Of a stretch of 64,000 nt of DNA, positions 1 to 10,107 are shown in pieces. The notes under the pieces are model-generated. The model made no database searches. It was not told the DNA's origin and was given only the letters and a program-made list of their open reading frames with translations. A program made the position numbers and the translations under genes. The DNA is taken from the NCBI GenBank assembly GCA_019925795.1, contig CM034305.1, forward strand, positions 67,444,573 to 67,508,572. The letters are read 5' to 3'. This stretch comes from Dendrobium chrysotoxum (taxonomy: Eukaryota > Streptophyta > Magnoliopsida > Asparagales > Orchidaceae). Position 1 is the stretch's first letter; each line of letters begins with the position of its first letter.

Positions 1-63
1 GAAATTTCTGGATCCGACGGGTACGAGGTATGGGATTTCTGCTCCTTTTTTTGTTTGTCAACA
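1..63 (-). repeat. Tip of 3' LTR, Ogre/Tat-like element
   Basis: These 63 bases repeat the right-hand end of the 5.3 kb LTR at 17139-17201 with one mismatch by eye, and end in the same CAACA. Because the element is read on the minus strand, this is the beginning (U3 end) of its 3' LTR; the rest lies outside the window. A polypurine tract follows directly, which fixes the boundary at base 63. Confidence 0.9.
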
Positions 64-76
64 AATGCCCCCCAAC
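64..76 (-). other. Polypurine tract of the Ogre/Tat-like element
   Basis: On the minus strand the bases read GTTGGGGGGCATT and abut the LTR that starts TGTTGACA. A G-rich tract touching the 3' LTR is the usual plus-strand primer site of LTR retrotransposons. Confidence 0.8.
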
Positions 77-299
77 AAATGTGGTTCGCGTCTAGAGCGA
101 ATCACGTTTGTTGTATGTTGATTGACCCTATGGATCTCTAGATATTTGCTCCAGATGTCACATAGAGGTCTTCATTTAGTGGATCTTCAAAGATTTGCTT
201 GGATGTCACACTAAGATTATCATTCTGTAGCCATCCAAGAGTCTATCTCTGTGTCTTTATAGATCTTTAGATGCACTTGTAATCTTTAGTGGGATTGAC

Positions 300-945
300 A
301 TGTTGACTTTAGTTAGGTAGAGATCCAAAGGATACTGATAGAGTACTTTATACCCAGATCCCTAGAGTGTTCGTTCGTAGATTGATGATAGTATATAGTA
401 ATGCCACTTTCTGTTCTCCTTTTGACACTACTGCTTTCTTAGTTTTCAGTTCTGATTGTACTGACAATTCTTTGTTTCTTGTGCAGGTCACTACAGAGAT
501 AGGATCCAGTCAGTCAGCTACCACTGGAGATTTGGTTCTGGTACGTGTTTAGTTCGTTTGTTCTGTTTCTTTTCTTTCTTTGGCTGCTTACTGACCCTTG
601 TTGCCTTGTGTAGGTTCCAGGATGAGCGAGACACTAGTTCGTGAGCTACTACGGGAGACCTTGGTTTCAGGTACACTTTTTTTTTTTAGTAGCTTTTTGA
701 TATACTTGCATAGTCTCTTATTTCTGCTGATATTTCTGTTGCTTCGTGCAGGTTCCAGAAGTGCAGAGTACCTGGTCTTTGGAAGGAGCTGAGCAGAGCT
801 GTTGACTTCCTCTTCAGGCATAGTTTAGGAGACAAATTTGTAGTCCTCTGCGAAGGACATTGTACTTTTCTCCTTTTTTTTGTTGATGTAAACTTGTAAA
901 AGAGAACTGAGAATTTGTATATGGATTCCGAATTAATAAAATGAA
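300..945 (+). other. Antisense spliced-looking transcription unit inside the Ogre/Tat-like 3' region
   Basis: On the plus strand, opposite to the element, there are blocks with good splice borders. Exon-like blocks are 487-540 (acceptor TTGTGCAG, donor GTACGT), 614-670 (acceptor TTGTGTAG, donor GTACAC) and 752 onward (acceptor CGTGCAG). The intervening 73 and 81 bases are T-rich. Joined in phase, the blocks stay open and end at a TGA at about 789-791. An AATAAA signal is at 935-940. An upstream block may end at 390. The deduced peptide is short and I recognise no domain. It may be a decayed relative of the antisense ORF known in some Tat elements. Splicing is inferred from sequence only. Confidence 0.4.
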
Positions 946-1028
946 GCATTTTTTGTGAATTCTACTGTTGACGAGCTCTCTTTTTACTGCTCCTGTGATT
1001 CCTGTGATTGTACTCCATATTGTAGATG

Positions 1029-1094
1029 ATTTTAAATATTTATTTGGGGATCTCGGCACGCAGCGCGATGTCGACCCAAATAAATATTTAAAAT
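1029..1094. repeat. 66-nt hairpin, copy 1
   Basis: A perfect 20-bp inverted repeat (ATTTTAAATATTTATTTGGG and its complement) surrounds a 26-base loop with GATCTCGGCACGCAGC. It is followed by GCCCCC. Two further copies of identical length are at 2371 and 2489. Confidence 0.9.
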
Positions 1095-1185
1095 GCCCCC
1101 AGTCTCTAGGGACATTTGTAGATGTCATTCAGGATACCTCTTTTTATAGCTTTGGCTTGAGCTATGAAATCTTGATTTCTCCTGC

Positions 1186-1545
1186 CCTGTGCTTTGTGCT
1201 GCGGACATTTGATGGAGAATTACCTGATTTGTTTTTACTGACTTGTCAGGTGATTTTTTTTGTACCTTCGGTCCTATGCTTCTTGCTTTGGTGGGCTTGA
1301 TGAAGGAGTAGATGCCGGTGACCTAGACGTATTAGGTCGTTTTAGGTCAGTGGCGAGAAGTCATCGGTCCAGTGCTTTGTGCATAGCGGACTTGTTGATG
1401 ACGGAATCCTCTTAGTTTAGCTTTAAGCTTTTCATGAACTTTGGGATAATTTTCTTCGGTCCTTTGCTTTGTGCTTTGGTGGACTTGTTTGAAGAAAAAA
1501 AAAATTCCTTCGCTCCTAGCTTTGATGCTTTACGGATTTGCTGAA
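1186..1545. repeat. Degenerate tandem array in the 3' region
   Basis: A motif of the form TCGGTCC-TGCTTTGTGCTTTGG-GGACTTGTTGAAG recurs at about 1186, 1268, 1363, 1455 and 1512, spaced 57-95 bases. The copies are diverged. No protein reading is conserved between them, so I treat the array as noncoding. Confidence 0.6.
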
Positions 1546-1696
1546 GGATTTGCAGGTTTTGGATTCAGTTGATAGTACCAATAATGAGTAGTATCTTGAT
1601 CCTTAACCACTTGAGAAGACTTTAGTCCGAATCACTTGAGTTCATCAGATCGGGAGAGCTGGGATTTGACAACTCTTTGTCCTCTGGTTGCTGAGA

Positions 1697-2166
1697 TGGG
1701 GGTTCCTCTACTACGGCCTTTCTTATGGCGTATTGAGTAGATGGAGCTGCCAGCGATCCGGCCATATTTGGGCTTGTTGGATCCGACCTCTTACACCCAT
1801 TCAGGCTTCAGACTTGAGCTAGGGGAAAAGTGCTTCCCGATGCTGATTTTGCTGAAGTTGATAGATTTTGAGTCTTCCCTTGTGGTTGGAGATTTAGAGC
1901 CCACACGAATCTGGTAGTTGCTAGTTGCTCGAGATTTCTCCTTCCCACTGGAACCTTGATTCTCCGGTCAATTAGGAGAATTTAGTAGACTACGATCACT
2001 TGAACTTGTCGAGTCAAATTTGCCTTCGTACTTCCTACAGTCCCTACTGACGGGTTGACGAAGTGGGGGTTCCGCTACTATGGCCTTTCTTATGGCGTGT
2101 TGAGTAGACGGAGCTGCCAGCGATCCGGCCATATTTGGGCGTGTTGGATCCGACCTCTTACACCCA
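1697..2166. repeat. Diverged direct duplication in the 3' region
   Basis: About 97 bases containing GCTGCCAGCGATCCGGCCAT and ATCCGACCTCTTACACCCA occur at about 1705-1800 and again at about 2070-2166, some 365 bases apart. Looser similarity continues on both sides, so the unit is probably about 370 bases repeated twice. Confidence 0.7.
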
Positions 2167-2370
2167 CTCGAACCTTGAGCTTCAGGCTGCTGAAAGACTT
2201 CAGGTTGTTCCGGCTCAATTTGTTAGAGTGTGTAGTTACAAAAATCTCTTTCTGACCTTTGAAATCTTGTTTTGTTGGAGAAGGTGGTGCCTCGATCTTT
2301 TGAAGCTCACCTGCATACTTTGAAAAGAATTTGTTGTATTCTTCAGTATAAAAGAATATTTGTGTTGATT

Positions 2371-2436
2371 ATTTTAAATATTTATTCGGGGATCTCGGCA
2401 TGCAGCGCGGTGTCGACCCGAATAAATATTTAAAAT
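2371..2436. repeat. 66-nt hairpin, copy 2
   Basis: Same structure as the copy at 1029, but the stem reads ATTTATTCGGG against CCCGAATAAAT. Both sides of one base pair have changed (T-A to C-G), so the 20-bp stem is still perfect. It is followed by GCCCCCTGTCTCGCAGGGACA, which itself can fold as CCCTG/CAGGG. Confidence 0.9.
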
Positions 2437-2488
2437 GCCCCCTGTCTCGCAGGGACATTTCATGATGGAGTAAATTTGAAATTTTGTG

Positions 2489-2554
2489 ATTTTAAATATT
2501 TATTTGGGGATCTCGATGCGTAGCACGATGTCGACCCGAATAAATATTTAAAAT
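2489..2554. repeat. 66-nt hairpin, copy 3
   Basis: Same length and stem as the other two copies. The left arm has TTTGGG and the right arm CCCGAA, leaving a single T/G position that could still pair as a wobble in RNA. It is followed by GCCCCCTGTCCTGCAGGG. Confidence 0.85.
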
Positions 2555-2694
2555 GCCCCCTGTCCTGCAGGGTGATTTTGAAATGCATTCTTGCGACACA
2601 AGAGAATTTCAAAAATATAAAATGTAAAGTGTATATGTTAATAAACATGCATGAAATACACAGTACGTTAAGCATAACATTTCTTCGGGCAATC

Positions 2695-3978
2695 TTATGC
2701 ATGGTATTTCTTTAGATGTCGACCGTTGATCGGCGGCATAGGCCTCTGACCGTGCAGATCGATAAGCTGGTAGGCTCCTCCTTGATACACCTTTTCAATG
2801 ATGAAGGGACCCTCCCAATTGGATACGAATTTGCCACCAATTTTTCGGTGAGGGATGATTGGCCTTCTCAGCACCAGGACCAATTCCCCTTCTTGAAAGG
2901 ACCGAGGGCGCACCATCCGATCAAATGACTTTGCCATTCTTCCTCGGTAAATTTCTAAGTTTTGCTGGGCTTGCAATCTAACTTCGTCGAGTGCATCGAG
3001 CTCCTCCATTCTTAGGCGAGCATTCTGCTCTTGAGTAAGCTCGTTCTGGATAGCGACCCGAAGAGACGGTAGTTCAACTTCTAGTGGTAAGACGGCTTCA
3101 GCCCCGAACACTAGTGAGTAGGGAGTAGCTTTGGTCGGTGATTTTTAGGTCGTACGATACGCCCACAATGCTTCTGCCATCTTTGTATGTCATTCTCTTT
3201 TATTCTTGGTGAGGATCTTCTTCAACAACTTTACCAGCGTCTTGTTGAAGGCCTCAGCCAAACCATTGGCTCTTGGATTGTATATAGACGAGTACCGCCA
3301 GTCAATCTTGTGACGATCTACAAACTTGTAGATTTTCGTGCTTTTGAATGCTGTGCCATTGTCTGAGATCACGCGGCGTGGTACACCGAATCTGTAGACG
3401 ACGTTGTGGGTAAAGAAGTTGATCACGTGCTCGGACGTGACTTCCCTGAATGGAGCTGCTTCTGCCCATTTAGAAAAATAGTCTGTTGCTGCCAGAATAA
3501 AGCGGTGTCCTGCCGATGACGGTGGATCTATTGGCCCAATTATGTCAGTGCCCCAACATTCAAATGGCCAGGATGCGATTGTTGGGTGCAATGGATTTGG
3601 TGGTTGATGAATAACATCACCATGAATCTGACATTCGTGGCACTTCTTAGCGTGGTTGATACAATCTCTCACCATCGTAGGCCAGTAATAACCCATTCTT
3701 TTAATTTTAGCGGCCATCTTGGGACCTGACTGGTGTGCTCCACAGAGTCCTTCGTGAACTTCTGTCACCATTTTATCAGCTTCCTTAGTCCCTAGGCACC
3801 TTAGCCACATTTGATCAAAAGCCCGCCGATATAGCGTATTATTGACAAACGTGTATCGCAATTCTCTTTTTCTAATTTGTGCAGCCAGAGATTTATCTGT
3901 TGGAAGTTTGCTTTCTTTGAAGTAGTCGACGAATGGTTGCCTCCAATCGTCTTCGACTTTAACATCTAGGCAATCCAA
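2695..3978 (-). pseudogene. Integrase region of the Ogre/Tat-like element (two in-frame stops)
   Basis: This is the 3' part of pol. The upstream block (3190-3978) has the HHCC zinc-binding part (CINHAKKCHECQIHGD), then the catalytic core with D in GTDIIGPID, D in VISDNGTAF and E in NGLAEAFNK. The last block (2695-3111) is the C-terminal part, starting around FGAEAVLPLEVE and ending HLKKYHA before the stop. A TGA at 3190-3192 and a TAA at 3145-3147 break the frame; both blocks are otherwise in the same frame. The TGA stands where this family normally has a tryptophan (NKRDWH-type motif), so TGG to TGA is likely. Integrase would join the cDNA copy to host DNA in the nucleus; this copy cannot make the whole protein without readthrough. 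Confidence 0.9.
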
Positions 3979-4128
3979 CCACGACTCCGAGAATCTACCA
4001 GTTCTTCGTCTTTTTACTGCTGGACGTTCCCCTGGTTGATTTTTAATAGTGATTTGTTGGGGAGGTTGAGGATCAACCGGGGTTGCATCCTGTTGGCTTG
4101 AACCTGGTATTCCCTCTGCTTGCGGGAA

Positions 4129-6414
4129 TTATAGGGTTGCTGGCTCTAAGACCCGGCGATTTTCAACCGCAATGAATATAGGTGGCCTCTTATCTTCATA
4201 TGCAAGCTCATTGGCCAGTTTGGCTAGACAATCTGCTTTTGCATTCTGTCCTCGAGGAACTTGAGTTATCTTGACATTCGGTATTTGTTTTAGAAGCTCA
4301 AGAGCTCGTCGGTGGTAGTGGGCCAATTCAAGCTTGCAAATCTTGTAAATGCCCAGGACTTGATTTATCACAAGTTGAGAATCACCGAAAATTTGGAGAT
4401 CTGTGATTTGGACATCAATTGCAATCTCCAGTCCTGCTATTAGAGCTTCGTATTCGGCTTCATTATTGGTCCGAGGTTCAGTTAGACTGAACGAGAATCT
4501 CATTATGCCTCCCTCAGGTTTTATAAAGACTAGACCGATGCCAACTTGGGCCTTTGCAAGATTTGAAGGTTTGAGAGACTTGATAGACGATGCCCCATCA
4601 AAGTACATCTCCCAGAATGGTAGCTTTTCTTCTTCATCAACCTGCATGATTTGTTCATCGGGCAAATCATCATTCAACGGAGAATCTGCAGGGATTGGAT
4701 GTGCGGCGAGAAAATCTGCCAAAGCTTGTCCCTTTACTGCTTTCTGTGGCATGTACACTATATCAAATTGCAGTAATAGCACTGCCCACCTTGCTAAACG
4801 ACCTGTCAACGTTGGTCTTGTCATCAAGAACTTCAGCGGATCGACCTTTGATATCAAGGTGATTTTGTGAGATAACATATAGTGGCGAAGTTTCTGGACT
4901 GCAAAGATCAATGCCAGACAATGCTTTTCAATCGGAGAATAACGTATCTCTGCTCCGATTAATCTCCGACTGATGTAGTAGAGTGCATTTTCTTTTCCTT
5001 CTTCGTTGTGCTGGGCCAACAATGCTCCGAGGGACTCTTCTAATGCTGCCGTATACAGTATAAGAGGCTTCCCCGAAATCGGCGCTGCGAGAATGGGCGG
5101 ATTTAACAGATATCTCTTGATACTGTCAAATGCTTCTTGACATTCTTCATCCCACTTGAAGCGAACGTCCTTCTTCATCAATTTTGAAAATGACTGGCAC
5201 CTACCCGACAGATTCGATATGAATCGTCGAATGAAAGCCAATTGTCCTTGTAAGGAGCGGAGTTGACGGAGGCTTCTTAGCGGTGGCATCTCAATGATCG
5301 CCTTGATTTTGTTGGGATCGACTTCTATGCCTCGATGACGAACGACATAGCCAAGAAATTTACCGGAGGAGACCCCGAAAGCGCATTTGAGAGGATTCAT
5401 CTTCAAGTCAAATTTTCTGATTCTTTCAAATACGATCTTCAGGTCGTTTAAATGATCTTTCCGGTCTATGCTCTTAACAACCAGGTCATCTACATAGCAT
5501 TCGACCTTCTGATGTATTAATTCATCAAAAATACGGGTCATCGCCCGTTGGTAGGTGGCACCAGCGTTCTTCAATCCGAAGGGCATGACCGTATAGCAGA
5601 AAATGCCGATGGGCGTTCTGAATGACGTATGCCTTTCATCCTCAGGAGCCATCTTGATCTGGTTGTATCCTGATGATCCATCCATAAACGAGAACATGTC
5701 ATAATTTGACGTGTTGTCTACTAGGAGTTCGGATACAGGCAGCGAAAAATCATCTTTTGGACACGCCTTGTTGAGGTCCCGAAAGTCGATACAGATACGA
5801 ATCTGTTCATTCTTCTTCTTCACCGGGACGATATTGGCGATCCAGTCAGCATATTTCTCTTCACGGATGAAGCCCGCTTCTATGAGCTTTTTGGTTTCAG
5901 CAATCACCTGTTCTTCAATCTCCAATCTCATTCTTCTTGGAGCTTGTTTGACGGGTGCGACATCCGGTTTGATTGCCAACCTATGAACTGCTACCTCAGG
6001 GGATAAGCCAGGCATTTCAGCATATGTCCAGGCAAAGCAATCCCTGAATTCACAGAGGAGTTCTTTTATCTCTTCCACCTGATCTTCTGGCAGAAGGGAA
6101 CTAATGAAGGTTGGGCGAGGGTCATCCTCGGTTCCCAAGTTGACTTCTTTTAGCTCGTCCATAGTGGCTGCCTGTCCACCATCTTCAAGCTCTTCTGGTG
6201 CAGGCTTGGCCTCTAGAGGCTGATCATCGTAATCCTCAGCTTCGTAGGCTTCTTCATCAGGGACATCATTGGATTCAACTTCCCTGCAAGTGATGGCTCG
6301 GCAAGTCTCCTTCCGGATGCATTTTCGCCTGACGAATCCAATACCTTTATATGCATTCATCTCCTTCCGCCGCATTGGACGCGGATTCCTTCCATACCAG
6401 AGACTTAAACACAT
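4129..6414 (-). pseudogene. Reverse transcriptase - RNase H - second RNase H, Ogre/Tat-like element
   Basis: A 761-codon open stretch. In order it shows an acidic leader, reverse transcriptase (VPVKKKNEQIRICIDFRDLN, then FSFMDGSSGYNQI, then the catalytic YVDD in ECYVDDLVVKS), the Ty3 RNase H (around EESLGALLAQHNEEGKE and KHCLALIFAVQKLRHY), and a further RNase H-like domain starting MYFDGASS with NNEAEYEALIAGLE and GDSQLVINQV. Two RNase H domains in a row mark the Tat/Ogre branch of Ty3 elements. The block itself is intact. It is cut from gag-protease by a TGA at 6454-6456 and from integrase by a TAA at 4129-4131, both in the same frame. In Ogre elements an intron is known near the protease-RT joint, so the first stop might be removed by splicing; I could not place such an intron with confidence. 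Confidence 0.92.
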
Positions 6415-6453
6415 ACGAAGTTGTCGTTTAGGGGTGGGAACATTGATCCACTT

Positions 6454-8496
6454 TCACAATATTCTTTGAATACCTTTGGTATTAAACCTAGGTAGCCTCG
6501 TAGGTAGTAATTCTTCAGAATCGATGAAGACATGGTCCCAATCACGATTCACTTCTTCATCCTTTCCTACGGAGTAGAATATATTCCCTGACTCGATCCC
6601 CTTTCTGATTGGAGGCAGATAAAGGGTTACAAGTTCTTCAACTTTATGCACATCTCGTTGAATTATTTCTTTAAAATACTGTAGGGGAACGCGAGTGACT
6701 ACAAGCACGCTGTCTGAGATTGATATGCTATATATTCTTCTAGAGACTACATCTTGCACAGTGTTCATATATATAGAATCGTAGTCATAGTCATCATTTG
6801 AATATGCGACCTCCCTACTCCATTCGTCCATCGAATGACATATCCTCTGGGATTTTGTAGAGGTGGCATCCTCTTCATCTGTGTCGCTCCCAAGGTGAGG
6901 TACACATTTCCTTTCTTTAGAAGTGGAAGTGGTAGCTTCTTTGGGAAGAGTCGGCGTTGCCTTCTTTCTCCCCACCTGCTTTTTCTCACTTTTTTGTTCA
7001 GGTCGCTTTGCACTCTCTGGGTTTGATGCTTGAGCCTTCAGAGAGTTTGACAGTCTTTGCTTCTTTGGCATGAAATACTGCGCATCTTCATAGACTGTTG
7101 CTTCATGGACTGTAAAGGGTTGGATATCACCAGAAATTCTGAATTCTTCTCCATCCCTGAGATACTTCATGCACTGATGTAATGTTGACGGGACAACGCC
7201 ATATTCATGCAACCAGGGGCGACCCAGGAGCGCCTTGAATGAAGTATCCGCATCAATCACATGGAACTTGGCTTCTATGTGAAATTCTCCAAACACAAGA
7301 GGTAGCATAAACGATCCAAGGGTTTTCTGCCCTTTTTCGTTAAAACCATGTACCATAAGCTTATCTGGCCCGAGGTGTTCCACGTTGAGGCACAACGACC
7401 TTAGTGCTTTTAAGCTCATAAGATTGATGGAGGACCCAGGGTCAATCAGAATTCGACTGATTACCAAGTCATCACTCTCTGCAGTAACATACAGAGGTCG
7501 GTTGTGGTCTGCAGTCCCGAGCATCATGTCATCTTCGGTGAACGTGATGAACGGTTCGTTACGAGCTTGTAGGACCTCAGTCAGGTTGCGCTCAGCGAAG
7601 TACGCCTCATATCTTTCGGGGTCTTTGAGAGCCTGAATCAAAGTCTCCCGAAGATCCTTAGACATTACCAGAGCGTCGTATATGCTGAGCTGGGCAGGGA
7701 TCTTCCTCAGATGGGACAAGATATTATAATCTATTCCCCTGACTGGAGTATGTTTCTTCTTGGGATCCTCGAAGATAATGTCTTCATTGACGACTATCTC
7801 TTTTCCCTTATCTTTGTTGGAGATCTGCTTCTTTGGCGGAGGTGGCAGTATTTTGCCACTTCTCAACTGCACTTGAGCGATCTCTTCTGGCTCAGACTTA
7901 TTCAATGGAATTTCTTCTTCAGAGTCAGCCATTATTGTGTCTAGAGATTCATTCGTTGATCCAGAGTCACTTCCCAGATTTACATGTCCTATCTGCGACG
8001 CTATGTCGGGATCTGATCCATCTATCTTTAGAAAATACAGATCCTCCTCTGAGCTGTAGTCCATTGACGATGTTGCCAGACAGTTTTCAACGATTATCTC
8101 TCTGACATATTTTTCTTTTGTCGAAGTTATTGGCGTTGCTGAAATGACTCGACAAACTTCTGTGGGAAGAGGATCCTCATCAGCTTCCTCTGCTTCGTCA
8201 ATCTTGAGCTCTGGCATAAAGTCAACAAGCTTAATAGGACGCCTCGCGGTCTGGTAATATTCATCCAGACTATCTATAACCCTTTGGGTTGCTGTTTTCT
8301 TCTCCTTGGGCTTCTTCAGTTTTGTCTTCTTCTTTCCAGACTTTTTCTTTCCAGACTTTGAAGGGCCAGCTTGATTGGAAAATTGTTTAGAAGTAGGAGC
8401 TTGTGCCACAGGTAATGCCTTCAGATTTAACACTGGTTCCGTAGGAGATTTCCATTTTACACCCGGAACTCCTTCAAGCTGTTTCAGCATTTTCAC
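6454..8496 (-). pseudogene. Gag C-terminal part and aspartic protease, Ogre/Tat-like element
   Basis: A 680-codon open stretch continuing the gag frame after a TGA at 8611-8613. The first third is lysine-rich (KKKSGKKKTKLKKPKEKK) and acidic. The retroviral-type protease follows, with ILIDPGSSINLMSLKALRSL as the active-site region and FKALLGRPWLHEYGVVPSTL as the downstream conserved part. The active site reads DPGSS where many families have D-S/T-G. The last part is charged linker. The stretch ends in an in-frame TGA at 6454. Confidence 0.85.
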
Positions 8497-8610
8497 AGTT
8501 TTCTTAGAGACCGCAGTCTCCCACTGTTCCTCCTGAGCTGGCTTCTTTTCATTTTTTCTTTCTTCAACCGGGGGTACGGAGGAAGTCGTTACTACCCGAG
8601 TTGATTCTTT

Positions 8611-10011
8611 TCAAGGATGAGTCAGCACATTGTCGGACAATGTGAGCTCTCCCCTTCGATATTTTCTTTCAAGCCAATCCTTGAAGACATAGCAATCTTC
8701 AATTGGATGACTCATCACCCGATGATATGGGCAATAGTTTGGGTCGCCGCTATGTTTTGACTCCTCGGGTCTCTTGCACTCTGGCAGTTCTAAACCCGCT
8801 TTGAATGAATCCTTATTCATTTTGTCTTTGAGGGAGGGGAACGTTCGATCACCAGTCCCCGTTGTTTGCCTCGGGCGTTCTCCACCGCCCTGATAAGTTC
8901 GTGGTTTGTCATTACCCCCGAGTATCAGCTTCGGCTGGGGGTTAGGATTGTAGACTTGCTTAGGCTTTTCTTGATATTGCATCGGCTGCTTGCCTTTGTC
9001 TACGTTGTACGTCATCTGCTTCTCCTTATCAGCTCTGGAGAAAAATATGAAGTCAGCCTCACCTCTTCTAACACCTGAGGCTTTAGTCTTCTTAGGCCTA
9101 TCAGAATAGTTTTCTGATTTTGATAGGTTTAATTTCTCAAACTTCGCCACCCTATCCAGTAGGCCTTGAAATGTGGTGATTGTAGCCATGCACAGGAATG
9201 GTTGCATCTTGTCATCAATGTTTCCCATTAACAACTGTACGGCATGCTCCTCCTCAAGCTGTTGTTCACATTTCATACTCAAGTTGCGCCAGCGAGTGAT
9301 ATATTTGGTCACTGATTCTTCCTTCTTTCTCTTATTCAGAGCAAGGTCAGCGATCGTTATTTTCTCGGTCGCACTGGCAAATCTCTTCACGAACATATTT
9401 TCTAACTCTGCAAATGTCTTTACAGAGTCATTTGGTAGTTCGGCGTACCATTCGAAAGCAGCGGCTGTCAAACTGCTAACGAATTGTCAGAAGAGTAGAG
9501 CATCATTTCCTCCAGTGTTCCCGCAGGTGGCTTTGAACTGCGCCAGGTGCTGTCTGGGATTTTTGTTGCCATCAAAAGTATTGAATTTTGGCACAGAATA
9601 TCCCTTCGGGTATGGCACCTGATCATACTCTGCTGGGTACGGGCGACCTTTACCCACCAATTTTTCTGCCTGATCGAAAGCTATAATAGCCTTGATCTTC
9701 TCTGTAATGATCCCTTCAAGCTACGCAGCAGTCACAGGCTCGGAAGTACTTGCGATGTTCTGCGGGGTGGGCTGACGAGTGGTATTCTGAGCCTCGTGGC
9801 CACCTTCAGGAGTGTCCCGTACTCCTGAGACTTGCGGCACTTGGAAGTTTGGAGGATCAGGGGGAGGATTGGGCATAGAACCAACTGCAGCATTTCTCTG
9901 CATGATCTGCATCATTGCCGTCATTTGGGTCATCATCTCTGTCATTTTCTCATGCAACTGAGAGATTTCCCTATCCTTGGCCCTCATTTGACGTTTCATT
10001 TGTCTCTGCAT
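8611..10011 (-). pseudogene. Gag of the Ogre/Tat-like element (two in-frame stops)
   Basis: The first methionine is at 10011 (MQRQMKRQMRAKDREISQLH), a probable coiled coil with methionine- and glutamine-rich repeats. The frame is open upstream to about 10106, so the true start is uncertain. The capsid-like region lies in 8611-9471 (AAFEWYAELPNDSVKTFAEL, then FVKRFASATEKITIADLAL), which matches the retrotransposon gag family of plants. A TAG at 9721-9723 and a TGA at 9487-9489 interrupt it, with no change of frame. A C-x2-C-type knuckle is not obvious; CPYHRVMSHPIEDCYVFKDW near the end is the nearest cysteine/histidine motif. Confidence 0.85.
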
Positions 10012-10107
10012 TTCTGCGAGCGTGACGTTCTCGTCAGCAAAGGGATTATCCTCAGCCTCTTCTCGCTCTTCTTGGGAATGGACACCTCTGCCAGTGGTGG
10101 ACCCGGC

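Larger units (their letters stand above)
64..2694. other. 3' untranslated region of the Ogre/Tat-like element
   Basis: This 2.6 kb lies between the integrase stop and the polypurine tract. No pol or gag domain is visible in it. It holds an antisense spliced-looking unit (about 300-950), a degenerate array of a CGGTCC..TGCTTTGTGCTT..GGACTTG motif (about 1186-1545), a diverged direct duplication (about 1697-1802 against 2073-2166) and three 66-nt hairpins (1029, 2371, 2489). Tat-lineage elements are known to carry variable, repeat-rich 3' regions and sometimes an antisense ORF here, so the position fits the family; the function is unknown. Confidence 0.7.
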
